The notes under the pieces: model-generated
What the model saw: the letters and a program-made list of their open reading frames with translations, nothing else
Told to the model about the DNA's origin: nothing
The model's database searches: none
Translations under genes and position numbers: made by a program
In this document: in pieces, positions 23,801 through 35,800 of the stretch
How the letters are laid out: the number at the start of each line of letters is the position of its first letter
Numbering within the stretch: position 1 is the stretch's first letter
Source of the DNA: Hoplostethus atlanticus
Lineage: Eukaryota; Chordata; Actinopteri; Trachichthyiformes; Trachichthyidae
Length of the DNA stretch: 64,000 nucleotides
NCBI GenBank assembly: GCA_034670405.1
Contig: JAXDDX010000001.1
Coordinates: 16,239,501 to 16,303,500 of the forward strand
Direction: 5' to 3'

Positions 23801-26800
23801 GTTGACAGCTGACATTGGTCCCCACTGACAATTCTATCCTGGGATTCAAGGTTTCTGATGCCTTGTAATGTAAGAAATACATGGAGAAATACAATCCCTG
23901 TTTTGATATCCCAGAAAATTAACTGAAGATATAAGTTTTATTTTTTCTGTGACGCTGGCGATTGTTTTTCTGAATTAATTGGTGTGGAAGTTGTAGACTA
24001 AGTAGTTGTTGTTGTTTTGTTTTTTTATTCCATGAACATGGTTATGAGGAGGTACAGATCAAGCACACATGTTCACATCACATGTTCAATCACATGTTTC
24101 TGGCTCTTTCTCTCCCCATCCCAACCTCTCTCACTTTCTCTATCCTTCTCGCTTCTCCAGATGGACCCTTTGTCGGCCATGGGTTCCCTGAACCTGGGGG
24201 GCACGGCTACCTCCCATACCCAGAGCATGCAGGGTTTCCCTTCTTCGCTGAGCTCTGCTTTCAGTAACCCCCAGTCTCCGGCCAAGGCCTTTCCACCTCT
24301 CTCCAACCCTAACCCCAGCACACCGTTTGGGGGCATTGGCAGCCTGTCCTCGCAGCTCCCTGGTATGGACTCTGGTACTAAGCTTTTTCATTATTTTCTA
24401 CCAAAACACATGTCATACTGTTGTCAGTTGTTGGACTTCATTTTTTAGTTTTGCCCTGGGAAATGAGAAGGAAACAATTTTATTGTGGGTACAGTGATTA
24501 CAATTGTGTAATTTATTATGTATATATTATGCATGGGCAGTTCATGTGATCTAACATGTATTGTCAGAGTTTAGAGGAAAATGCAGTAGGACCATTCGGA
24601 CCATTTTGGTAGATATGCCTGTATACAGCATGTCATTTCATTCATCTACAGGGGTGTAACCTAATCCTCAGGCAGAGCCCTATTGGCTATCTGTAGTTGA
24701 AAACAAAAGGTGATTCAGCCCTTGGTGTCTGGGTTCCTAGGCTCTGGAATGCCCTGCCTGAAGAGCTAAGGCTGGCAAAATCACTATTAATGTTTGTTTG
24801 TTGTCGCATTTCCAGGTCCTCTGACTTCAGGCATCAGCTCTGGTATTGGTTCTGGTCTGGGGATGCCAGCGGTGAGCAACGACCCATTTGGCACCAGGAA
24901 GATGAGCACGCCGGGCCTGAACCCACCCACCTTTCAGCAGAGTAAGATGAAGGCCTGTAAGTGGTGGTGGTGGTGTGACTGAGAGCCCCGCCCTGCGCAG
25001 CTCAACACTGTATTTCCTCTCCACTGATCATGATTAATTTCTCATCTACAAATTTTCATTTTATTTCTCATGCACCCTAGGGTGCCACATGATTACGGTT
25101 TACAAGACATTTCTCATTCGTGTCTTTACCAAAAAGGTTAAAAGACTCATACCTCATTGTTTTGTAAGAGGTTCTAAATGATATATCGTTTTAATTTCTT
25201 ATCAGTGTTTGAAATTTTTGTTGTGAATCTTGGAGGAAATACAGGTCAGTCTTCCATTTTGTGTCTGCTTCTGCTGACAGCCCCACTTTATTGTCCTACT
25301 TGTGTTCATAGCATCAACACAAGGTTTAATTTGACTAGTTGGAATCCTTTTGATGTCTTATGTGTTGCCTCAAAGTTGTACCCATGCTTTTCATAATGTT
25401 TTAATTAGCTGCTGTACCCATGCTTCATCAGTGTTAGTTCAGAACATTCGAGTGGATAATGAAACCCCAAGTTTTGAAAAATTAATCTCTTCTGTCCTCC
25501 TTTAGCTGACCTCTCTCAGGTGTGGCCAGAGGCAAACCAGCACTTTAGTAAGGAGATAGACGACGAAGCCAACAGCTACTTTCAGCGCATCTACAACCAC
25601 CCACCTCACCCCACTATGTCTGTGGATGAGGTATGTACATGCTACACTTGTGTTAAGCTAAAAGACAAAATTCTGGATCAGACTGCTGTTTGCTTTAATC
25701 TATGTTTATGATCAGTTCTACACCATATCCTCACTAATTCACTTCTCATTGACCCCCCAATCCTCCTAGGTACTGGAGATGCTGCAGAGGTTCAAGGACT
25801 CAACCATTAAGCGGGAGCGAGAGGTGTTCAATTGCATGCTGCGGAACCTGTTTGAGGAGTATCGCTTCTTTCCCCAATACCCAGACAAGGAGCTGCACAT
25901 CACTGCCTGTCTGTTCGGTGGCATAATTGAGAAGGGCCTCGTCACCTACATGGCCCTAGGCCTTGCCCTTCGATATGTTCTTGAAGCCTTAAGGAAACCT
26001 TATGGATCCAAAATGTATTACTTTGGCATCGCTGCTTTAGATAGGTTCAAAAACAGGTATGAGAATTAACTTACATTTTTAATATTGAATATGAATGTCA
26101 TATTGGGTCGGTGAGGACAGGCTAACTGATATCTCTGTCCCTTTAGACTAAAGGACTATCCCCAGTATTGTCAGCACTTGGCCTCAATTGGCCACTTCTT
26201 GCAATTTCCCCACCATTTACAAGAGGTAAACAGGTTTCCTTAATTTCCTACATTCTTAATTTTTGGATCTCTCTGTTCATCATTCTTGCAATCTTACTCT
26301 GTCCCAGCCGTAGCCACGGGCAGACAATCCTACTCCTAGATAAATAAGTCTCTCGCTCTGCACTTCCCATATCCTGTGCGTGCAGTATATTGAGTATGGC
26401 CAGCAGTCACGGGACCCTCCGGTGAAGATGCAGGGCTCCATCACCACCCCTGGCAGCCTGGCTCTGGCACAGGTCCAAGCCCAGGCCCAGTCGCAGCAAC
26501 CAGGTGGACCCAAAGCCCCGCAGCCGGGACAGCCTAGCACCTTGGTCACCACCGCTACTACTACAACTTCAGTAGCCAAGACCACCACCATCGCAAGACC
26601 CACCCCCAGCAGTTTCAAGAAGGATGTACCTGTGCGTATGGCTGTCTGTTAAAAGACTAAACATCTTATGCCTTGTCACTTTATCACAGTTGTCAGATTA
26701 ATTTAGCTGTTAGTAAGGATATTTTTATAGTATGACAGTCCATTCACTTAGAAAACAGTACAAATGTGTTACTTTTTGAAATGCTCTCTACACCTGTTAA

Positions 26801-29800
26801 AGGGATAATTGTCCTGTTTTTTCTTGCAGCCCTCGATAAACACTACCAATATTGACACCCTGTTGGTGGCCACTGACCAAACTGAGAGGATTGTAGAGCC
26901 TCCAGAAAATGTCCAGGAGAAAATCGCCTTCATTTTCAACAACCTGTCTCAGTCCAACATGACACAGAAGGTAAAGGGGAAACTGATAAGATGTGGCTGC
27001 ATCTCATGCTCCTCAAAAGTGTAAGAACCTGTGGAAATTTAAAACCCTGTATTTCCTGCTGACAGGTTGAGGAGCTGAAAGAGACTGTGAAAGAGGAGTT
27101 CATGCCCTGGGTGTCTCAATACCTGGTGATGAAGCGTGTCAGCATTGAGCCCAACTTCCACAGTCTCTACTCCAATTTCCTGGATACACTCAAGAACCCT
27201 GAGTTTGTCAAAATGGTCCTCAACGAAACATATAGGAACATCAAGGTAAAAAAAAACAACTTTCATTGGGTGGTAACTGGAGTTTTTTTCAGAACCTGAT
27301 ATATATTTGACCAATCAGATTTGTCCCAGCAAGCCTCATCTTAAATGTTTTTTCCCCTTATCTCTCCTCCCCACCTCTCCGTTTCTTCCAGGTTCTCTTG
27401 ACCTCAGACAAGGCGGCTGCCAATTTCTCTGATCGTTCCCTGCTGAAAAACCTGGGCCACTGGCTGGGCATGATCACACTGGCCAAAAACAAGCCTATCC
27501 TCTACACAGTAAGAATTTCACAGAACTCCGTAGACATCTGTTTAACACCACATTTGAGTAGTGTTTTGTATAAAAGTGCCCAAAAAGCAATTGTTTTTTG
27601 GGCATTTACTTTCAAAGTCATTTTAGTTCTATTGTATCATTGTGCTGTGGGTCTCCTGTAGGCTTTTGAGTTCGCTGAGCTATTTTCTTTTCCCAGGACC
27701 TGGAAGTGAAGTCTCTCCTGCTGGAAGCCTATGTGAAAGGGCAGCAGGAGCTGCTTTATGTGGTTCCCTTTGTGGCCAAAGTCCTGGAGTCCAGTCTACG
27801 GAGTATGGTGAGTGACACATTTTAGGTCTGGACATTCCCCAACACCACACTAGACACTGTTACCTTGGTCAAAAATATCCTCTATTGTTGTATTTATCAA
27901 AATTTGTTGACTGCTATTAATGCAAAAAAAAAGTGTCCGCTGGCATTGTTTTAACCACAGTATAATGAAACCAGTATTTCAGGCCATTCCTATACCACAC
28001 CTGATTCCACTAGCTGGTGTATTTGAACTGACTTATAATGTCTCCATGATGAAACGTCTCCAATCACATGCATGTAAACCGATTTTAATTGATTTAAGTT
28101 ATTTGTACATACATGTATTTATTATTAATGAAGGTATTTGACGTCAGCCTGATTTTACTTGAGTGATTTTAATTTGTAAAATGTCCCGTCTCTCTGGTGT
28201 TGTAGATCTTCAGGCCCCAGAACCCCTGGACCATGGCCATCATGAATGTTCTCGCTGAGCTACATCAGGAGCATGACCTCAAGGTAATGGTTTTCCCTTT
28301 GTCACAGCCAATTAACAATCTGAAAGCAATTCCTGTGCTTCATTTTACTTTACCAACAGCAAATTTGTCAGTGTGCTCTGAGGAATGTAATGCTCTGTAC
28401 ACGGTAAGAAGCACATTAAGTCTTGTTTGTTCTCAAACCAGTTTGGTACCAGTGTGCTCTACTACTCAGTCCACCAATATACAAGCTCACTTGCATATTA
28501 CTACTTCAGCCAAAGGTGATTCCATATACTGGTGTACAAGGCACTAGCTAGGAATCTCTTAGGACCTCTGAACAATGGCTAGTTACCAGCTAAGGTAGCA
28601 GGTAGAATACACTTCCCAGCTACAATCTATATTATTGGCTAGTGTTGATTTCACACCCTGTTGATACATGCTCTCTTGTTCGTTGCAGCTGAACTTGAAG
28701 TTTGAGATTGAAGTTCTATGCAAGAACTTGTCTCTGGACATCAATGATCTGAAGCCAGGAAACCTGCTGAAGGACAAGGACAAGCTGAAGAGCCTAGAGG
28801 AGCAGCTGTCTGCACCAAAGAAGGAGGCAAAGCCTCCTGAGGAGATGCTTCCTGTTGTCACCACAGGTGGGTGCTCTACTTTACTCTGCCTCTTCCACAT
28901 TCACTGTTATGCAGACTCCCTGCTGTCTTTCTACTTTGCCTGAACCTAAATCAGAAAGTTTTAATTATTTGATCTGAGCAGTTATTTATTTGTGTTGGGA
29001 TTTGCACCTACTTGTGGTTTAGTATTGTTTCTTTAATTTCTGCTGTCTTGCTGCTCATTGTGACTGGATTTTCATCTTCCCCTTCCTCGATATTAATCAA
29101 AATAGCATTTTGTAACCAACAGGAGACTTTGTTCCATTTGCAGTTGCCCCTTCCACCCCTGCAGCAACTACCACCACCTGCACAACCACTGGGCCCCCCA
29201 CCCCACAGTTCAGTTACCACGACATCAATGTGTACGCCCTGGCAGGCCTTGCACCACACATCAATATAAACATCAATGTAAGTACCAGGTCTCTGCAAAC
29301 CACTGGCTGAGGTGCTGTAAATGATACCAGTACTCCTACTGAATGATGGGCAGTTAAACATGGAATTGCAAAACAAAAATCAGTGATGTAAAGCTAGTGG
29401 CACTATTACAGGATTTGGGGGATGACTTCAGTGTACAATTGAAACCCGAAGTCCTCTGGTCTTATGCACTGCCGTGTCCCCAGTTCAGGACACTGAAAGC
29501 TGTTAAGAATGACTGGATATTGGGAGTTCAGCTGCTACTTCTCTCTTTGCCCTCTCTTCTATCGTTTTCCTGTCTGTCCTTTTTCCTCCCCATTATCTCT
29601 GCCTTTTTTCTTCTTCATTCACTCCGTTTGATTTCTTTCCTTCTCTCCTTGACTCATTCGAAAACATTCCTTTCTACTCCTCGCCCTGTACTCACACTCA
29701 TGTCCTGCTCCACTCATTGTTTTACTCTCTCGCTTCCTTTGTTTTTCTCTGTAGATCCCCCTGCTACAAGCCCATCCCCAGCTGAAGCAGTGTGTACGGC

Positions 29801-32800
29801 AGTCAGTTGAGCGGGCTGTCCAGGAGCTGGTGCACCCTGTAGTTGATCGCTCCATTAAAATTGCCATGACGACTTGTGAGCAGATTGTCAGGAAGGACTT
29901 TGCCCTGGACTCGGAGGAGTCCCGCATGCGTGTGGCTGCTCACCACATGATGAGGAACCTGACCGCCGGCATGGCCATGATCACCTGCCGTGAGCCACTG
30001 CTGATGAGCATTGCCACCAACCTCAAGAACAGCTTTGTTGCCGCGCTTAGGGTATGCTTAACATCTAGGCTACATGAGTGTTTATTAGGTCCTCTGGTCG
30101 GTCCACCTAAGGAAGGGCTGGGCTCTGTTTGTTACTGCTCCAATGACATGTGAGTGTGTGTTTATTTACTGTTGCTCTATGCCACTCCAATACTGCATTA
30201 CCCTCCCCCTCCCAGTGCCAGTGCACATGTTTACTTAGATGTTCTGTGTTTTTATAGAGGCACAGAATAGGGAGGGCATTGCAATTGAATGCAGAGTCAC
30301 TAATGTCCTTTTTGATGTTACACAACACATGGCATGTTATCTTAACTTTCCTCCCTACCCATCCATCCTCCCCTCTGTTTCTTTCGGATACCTTTTTTCT
30401 TTCTGTCCCTCCTTCCGCTGTTGTTTCCCTCAGGCGCCAACTCCCCAGCAGAGGGAGATGATGGAGGAGGCAGCTGCCAGAATCGCTCAGGACAACTGTG
30501 AACTGGCTTGCTGCTTCATCCAGAAGACAGCCGTGGAGAAGGCTGGCCCCGAAATGGACAAGAGACTAGCCACGGTGAGACTTTCAATAGGCTGACTAGC
30601 TCAACAGCCCTAAGACTAAACATGTGCTTCAGGTATGTTAAAGTACCACATGTGTTTTGGTGCATTTCATATTCTGTATCTTGCAGGAGTTTGAGCTGAG
30701 GAAGCACGCACGCCAGGAAGGCCGTCGTTACTGTGACCCTGTGGTGCTGACTTACCAGGCTGAACGTATGCCTGAGCAGATCAGACTCAAGGTAGGACCT
30801 TAGTTGCCAACCATTAGCATTACTGCACCACTAACTTCTAATGATCACACCACAATAAGAACACTAGCCCTATACTTGCTACTAGAGAAATGTTAAATAA
30901 CTTGAAAGAGAATACCGTATAGTCATGAGAGGCAGTGCAAACATGGCTAGTGTAAATGTAATTCCTTAACTCAGGATCTAGTATCTTTCTGTCTTTACCA
31001 CATAATGTCAAAAACTTCCCATCTGCCTTAAATGACCAGCCATATTAGCCCATAGTGCCTTGGTCATTGAATAGGTTCTGAGGCAGGTCCATTTCCTCAG
31101 ATGTTAGTCTCAAACGACATTCATTTGAGACTTGAACATCTTGTCTAGTCTGTGGATGCTGCTTCTGCATTTAACTGTGTGTGTTGTAGGTGGGAGGAGT
31201 GGACCCCAAGCAACTGGCTGTATATGAGGAGTTTGCCAGGAACGTTCCAGGCTTCCTACCTAGCAATGACCTCTCTCAACCCACTGGATTCCTGGCTCAA
31301 CCCATGAAGGTGAGTTGTTTCTTGTGGCCCCAAAGTTCCTTAACTCAGCACCACCAACTACAGAGGAAAGAAGGGATCAAACACTGTCCTGTAAACATCC
31401 CAATTCATGGTTTACACTACCCCATGCTGAAAGAGCATTTCACACAAGATTCTACTCCAGTAACTGTAGGGATATAATCAAAGGATGTAGAAAATGTGCT
31501 TTACTAACGTTTTGGCTGGAGTTGTCTCACCACATAATGAGCCTCAATATTTTGAGATTAAGTGGATAGACATTCTTGCCAGCAGTTATGACCACCATTA
31601 TTTCATTGTCATGTTTGTGTTTCTTCTATTGTCCCTATGTTTTTGTTCCACTGTTATCAATGTTGATTTTGTCCCATTTGCCAATTTACATCCTGACCAA
31701 AAGCAGGATTACCTCAAACTGTCTTTATATCATGGCCTTATTACATGTAGACATAGCACTAAGCAGCCAACAATAAAGACAATCCTTTGTGTTAACAGCG
31801 GCTAGTGTGTGCCACAGATATTTATGGTAGTGTTTAACCACAGACCTTGATCCTATTTCTCCCTTTCTCTGTTAACAGCAGCAGGCGTGGGCCACAGATG
31901 ACGTGGCCCAGATCTACGATAAGTGCATGGCAGACTTGGAGCAGCACCTACATGCCGTCGCTCCAGCCCTTACCATGAACCCCCAGACCCAGGCCCTGCG
32001 CAGTCTGCTAGAGGCTGTGGCCTTGGCTAGGAACTCAAGGGATGGCATCGCTGCACTGGGTCTACTGCAAAAGGTAGGACAGTTGCTCCCCTATTAATAG
32101 TCTTGTGTAGAGTGCTCCAACCACTACTAGTCTGAACTCAACATTTGAAATGCCCTCCAGAAAGATGCGCCTTGGAAAATGCGCTAGCCTTATAATTTTT
32201 TTGTAAATCCCAAGGTGTCAGGGCCAGCTAGGTTTATCTAACTTTGTCAACTGATAGGGAAGTAACCACAGTATACTGTATGTAACTAAAAATACTTTCA
32301 TGGACATTTTGAAACTTCTGGAGAACCACCATGTTCCACACTACATCCAAAGATTTCCATCTTAACCTCTCCACCCTCTTTTCAGCTGACAAGGCTGTCA
32401 AAGTTCCTCAGTTTTTTGGAAACTGTTTGAGAAAGGAAGGGGGCCTATGTAACCTGAGTAGTCGAGTGTAACTAAGTCTTCCTCTTCCTTTTCCAGGCAG
32501 TGGAGGGTCTCTTGGATGCTACTAGCGGGGCTGATGCTGACCTGCTGCTGCGGTACAGGGAGTGCCACCTGCTGGTACTTAAAGCCCTGCAAGATGGGCG
32601 TGCCTATGGACCTCAGTGGTGCAACAAGCAGATTACCAGGTGCGTCAAGACACATTTGAAGACTCTCTTAACTTAACTATCTTGCTGTGTGGAGCTGAAA
32701 CCCAATATACATACCTTTTAGACTCATGGAATGCACCCTTGTTGATTTGGCAGGTATCGTATGTACGTACTCATAAGTTATTTGGGTTAGGGTTCAAATT

Positions 32801-35800
32801 GGGACAGGTTTAGGACACTGAATTTAGAGAATTAAATCAGCTGTGAAAGTGCAGTGTCAGCCTTGGGATATATATTGTAAAAATGAACAACTGGAATTTT
32901 AGGTATGTTGGAAAGGAGGTAGAAATCCCCCTAGTGGTATGTGATATAATTTGGCTCCAATTACATGATACAATAATATCCTGGCTGTCTGATTGAAGAA
33001 CAGCCGCTGTCTGTTGGTTCACAGCTTGCCATGTGTACAACATGTCTCGTTTGTTTCTGTTTTTAGATGTCTGATCGAGTGCCGTGATGAGTACAAGTAC
33101 AATGTAGAGGCAGTGGAGCTGCTGATAAGAAACCACCTAGTTAACATGCAGCAGTATGATCTGCACCTGGCACAGGTACAGTTGAACAGTCATTTACTGT
33201 TAGTTTAACATAATATGTAATTTATGTTTCACCTGTTTTGTTTTATTTTCCAGCTTAGGCTGTTAATGTTTGAACAATATGTTCAATAAAAACATATAAA
33301 AGTATTTTTTTATTTGTAAAATCACATGTTTATCTATTATGACAATGGTATGTTGTAATGGGCATTGGTCAAAGGTTTGTGGAATCAAGTTTTCATTTGT
33401 CTCTCTGTGCTGGAAAAGTTTTCTTTAATCGCTGCAATAGGCTAACCTGTGTTCTCTCGATCCTCTTCTAGTCTATGGAGAATGGGTTGCACTACATGGC
33501 AGTTGCATTTGCCATGCAGTTGGTCAAGCTTTTGCTGGTGGATGAGCGCAGCGTCAGCCACATTACCGAGGCTGACCTCTTCCACACCATTGAGACCCTA
33601 ATGAGGACCAGTGCACACTCCAGAGCCAACGCACCTGAGGGGTAAAGGACAACTCTCAAAGCTACAATTTTAGTTTTATAGTAGAATGTTTTTCATTAGT
33701 TCATCTTTTATCCATTAAGTATAATGAAGCACTTGACAATTGCTAGCATTGGATGGGCTAGTGTATAGATATGAGGCAGACATTGGGTATAATTTACTAT
33801 ATATATTATAGTATTTTCTATTGTATCTTTATCTTTTTCTTCCTTTTTCACCTCCCCCAGTCTTCCCCAGCTGATGGATGTGGTTCGCTCCAACTATGAG
33901 GCCATGATTGACCGAGCCCACGGCGGGCCCAACTTCATGATGCACTCTGGGATCTCGCAAGCATCGGAATATGACGACCCTCCGGGCCTGCGGGAGAAGG
34001 CAGAGTACCTGCTGAGGGAGTGGGTCAATCTGTACCACTCTGCAGCTGCTGGCAGGGACAGCACAAAGGCCTTCTCTGCCTTCGTAGGACAGGTTAACAT
34101 ATTAAGATCATTCATGTCTAGACTACTAATGCTGCTGAATGTTAGCGAATTAACATTATTTTTCCCCTCCCTCACTTTTTCTTGTTTCTCCTTTCCCCTA
34201 GATGCACCAGCAGGGCATCCTGAAGACTGATGACCTGATCACACGGTTCTTCCGGCTGTGCACAGAGATGTGCGTGGAGATCAGCTACCGGGCGCAGGCT
34301 GAGCAGCAACACAACCCAGCGGCCAGTGCAGCAATAATCAGAGCCAAGTGCTACCACAACTTGGATGCTTTTGTTAGGCTCATCGCCCTGCTGGTCAAAC
34401 ACTCGGGAGAGGCCACCAACACAGTTACTAAGATCAACCTGCTCAACAAGGTAGAATATTGTGTAAATAGTAAAGATACCAGTTATAATCATTTATAAAG
34501 ACATAGCTGATAAACCTATATGGATTCCATTCATATAAAGTATCAAAAGTATTGATCGAATTAAAGGTATGTTTTGGTATCGAAAAATTTCAAACGATAC
34601 CCAACCCTAAGTATGTTAGCTGTCTTTTAGTATCAAAACAACAGTTCCCCATGTCTTGGAAAAATCATGATCATATGCCTTGGTCAAAGTGACCTTTGCA
34701 AGGATGGGACCCTGTCTACTTGGTGCTGATGTGCGTTCTGGCTGTTTCCAGGTGCTGGGTATTGTAGTCGGGGTGTTGATCCAGGACCATGATGTTCGTC
34801 AGACAGAGTTTCAACAGCTGCCATACCACCGCATTTTCATCATGCTACTGCTGGAGCTCAATGCCCCAGAACATGTACTAGAGACCATCAACTTCCAGAC
34901 CCTCACCGCCTTCTGGTAGGACACACAAAATTAGGTCCACCAAATCTCAGGTTGTCCCACTAGCAGGAGCTGCCTCTTCGGGCTGCACAATTGATCTTAA
35001 TCGCGATGTTGATATTGGCTTCCACTATTAATTGATCATGGCCGGGGGGCCTACTGCCTCTGTTGGTTATGTCATCACCACAATAACCACCCAGGGATAA
35101 ACGGATCAGACAGGAGAATGGTGGAAACTAAGCAGATTTTTGGTTAAAAAAGACCCATTAGAAATGTAGTTGTTACAGATGCTAGGCTCTGCATGTCATT
35201 GTTGCGCCTTGGACTTAGGACCTTACTTTGGACTTTTTCCTTCCCTCCAGTAACACCTTCCATATCTTGAGACCCACCAAAGCACCTGGCTTTGTTTACG
35301 CTTGGCTGGAACTCATCTCTCATCGCATCTTCATTGCCAGGATGCTGGCACACACTCCACAGCAGAAGGCAAGCAAGAACCACATAACTGTCTCGCTCTC
35401 AGACTCTTAATGCGTTGAGTTAGTTCTTGGTAGTACATTAATACACACAAGTTTCTGCTTTCCTTATAATTTGTTGTTCTGGCACCATCGACTGATATTG
35501 TGTTTCTCCATCCTCCAGGGTTGGCCCATGTACGCGCAGCTGCTGATTGACCTCTTCAAGTACCTGGCCCCATTCCTGAGGAATGTAGAGCTCAACAAAC
35601 CTATGCAAATCCTCTACAAGGTACACTACCCTCCCTTTGCCTCTATTTACCTGCATAAAGATGAAAGTCATATCATAGTAAACTGAGGACAGAAACTCAC
35701 TTTTTTTTTAAAAACTCATGTATTTGGCCTTGAACCAATTTAAACTGCAGAACCTTGGAGGATATTACTTACTCAGGAGTTAGAGGACCATTAAAACTTT

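Larger units (their letters stand above)
11837..24362 (+). other. CNOT1: CNOT1 N-terminal HEAT-repeat region (coding exons 1-17)
   Basis: Roughly residues 1-777. It encodes the N-terminal helical-repeat arm, which in the human complex docks CNOT10/CNOT11. Conserved runs include [20 protein letters not shown] and [18 protein letters not shown]. The last part (coding exon 17) is low-complexity and rich in Ser, Pro, Gly and Asn, and differs most from human. The first introns are the longest in the gene and hold most of its transposon insertions. Confidence 0.85.
28689..33641 (+). other. CNOT1: CNOT1 CNOT9-binding domain and connector (coding exons 28-37)
   Basis: Roughly residues 1280-1808. Coding exons 28-29 hold a variable Thr/Pro-rich stretch ([20 protein letters not shown]). 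Coding exons 30-33 ([40 protein letters not shown]) match the DUF3819 bundle that binds CNOT9. Coding exons 34-37 form the helical connector toward the C-terminal NOT module. Confidence 0.8.

Noticed and set aside
34554..34612. Possible transposon phrase (ggtatcgaaa..cgatacccaaccct) in a CNOT1 intron
   Set aside because: It is suggestive of a hAT terminus but too short, with no partner end or duplication.
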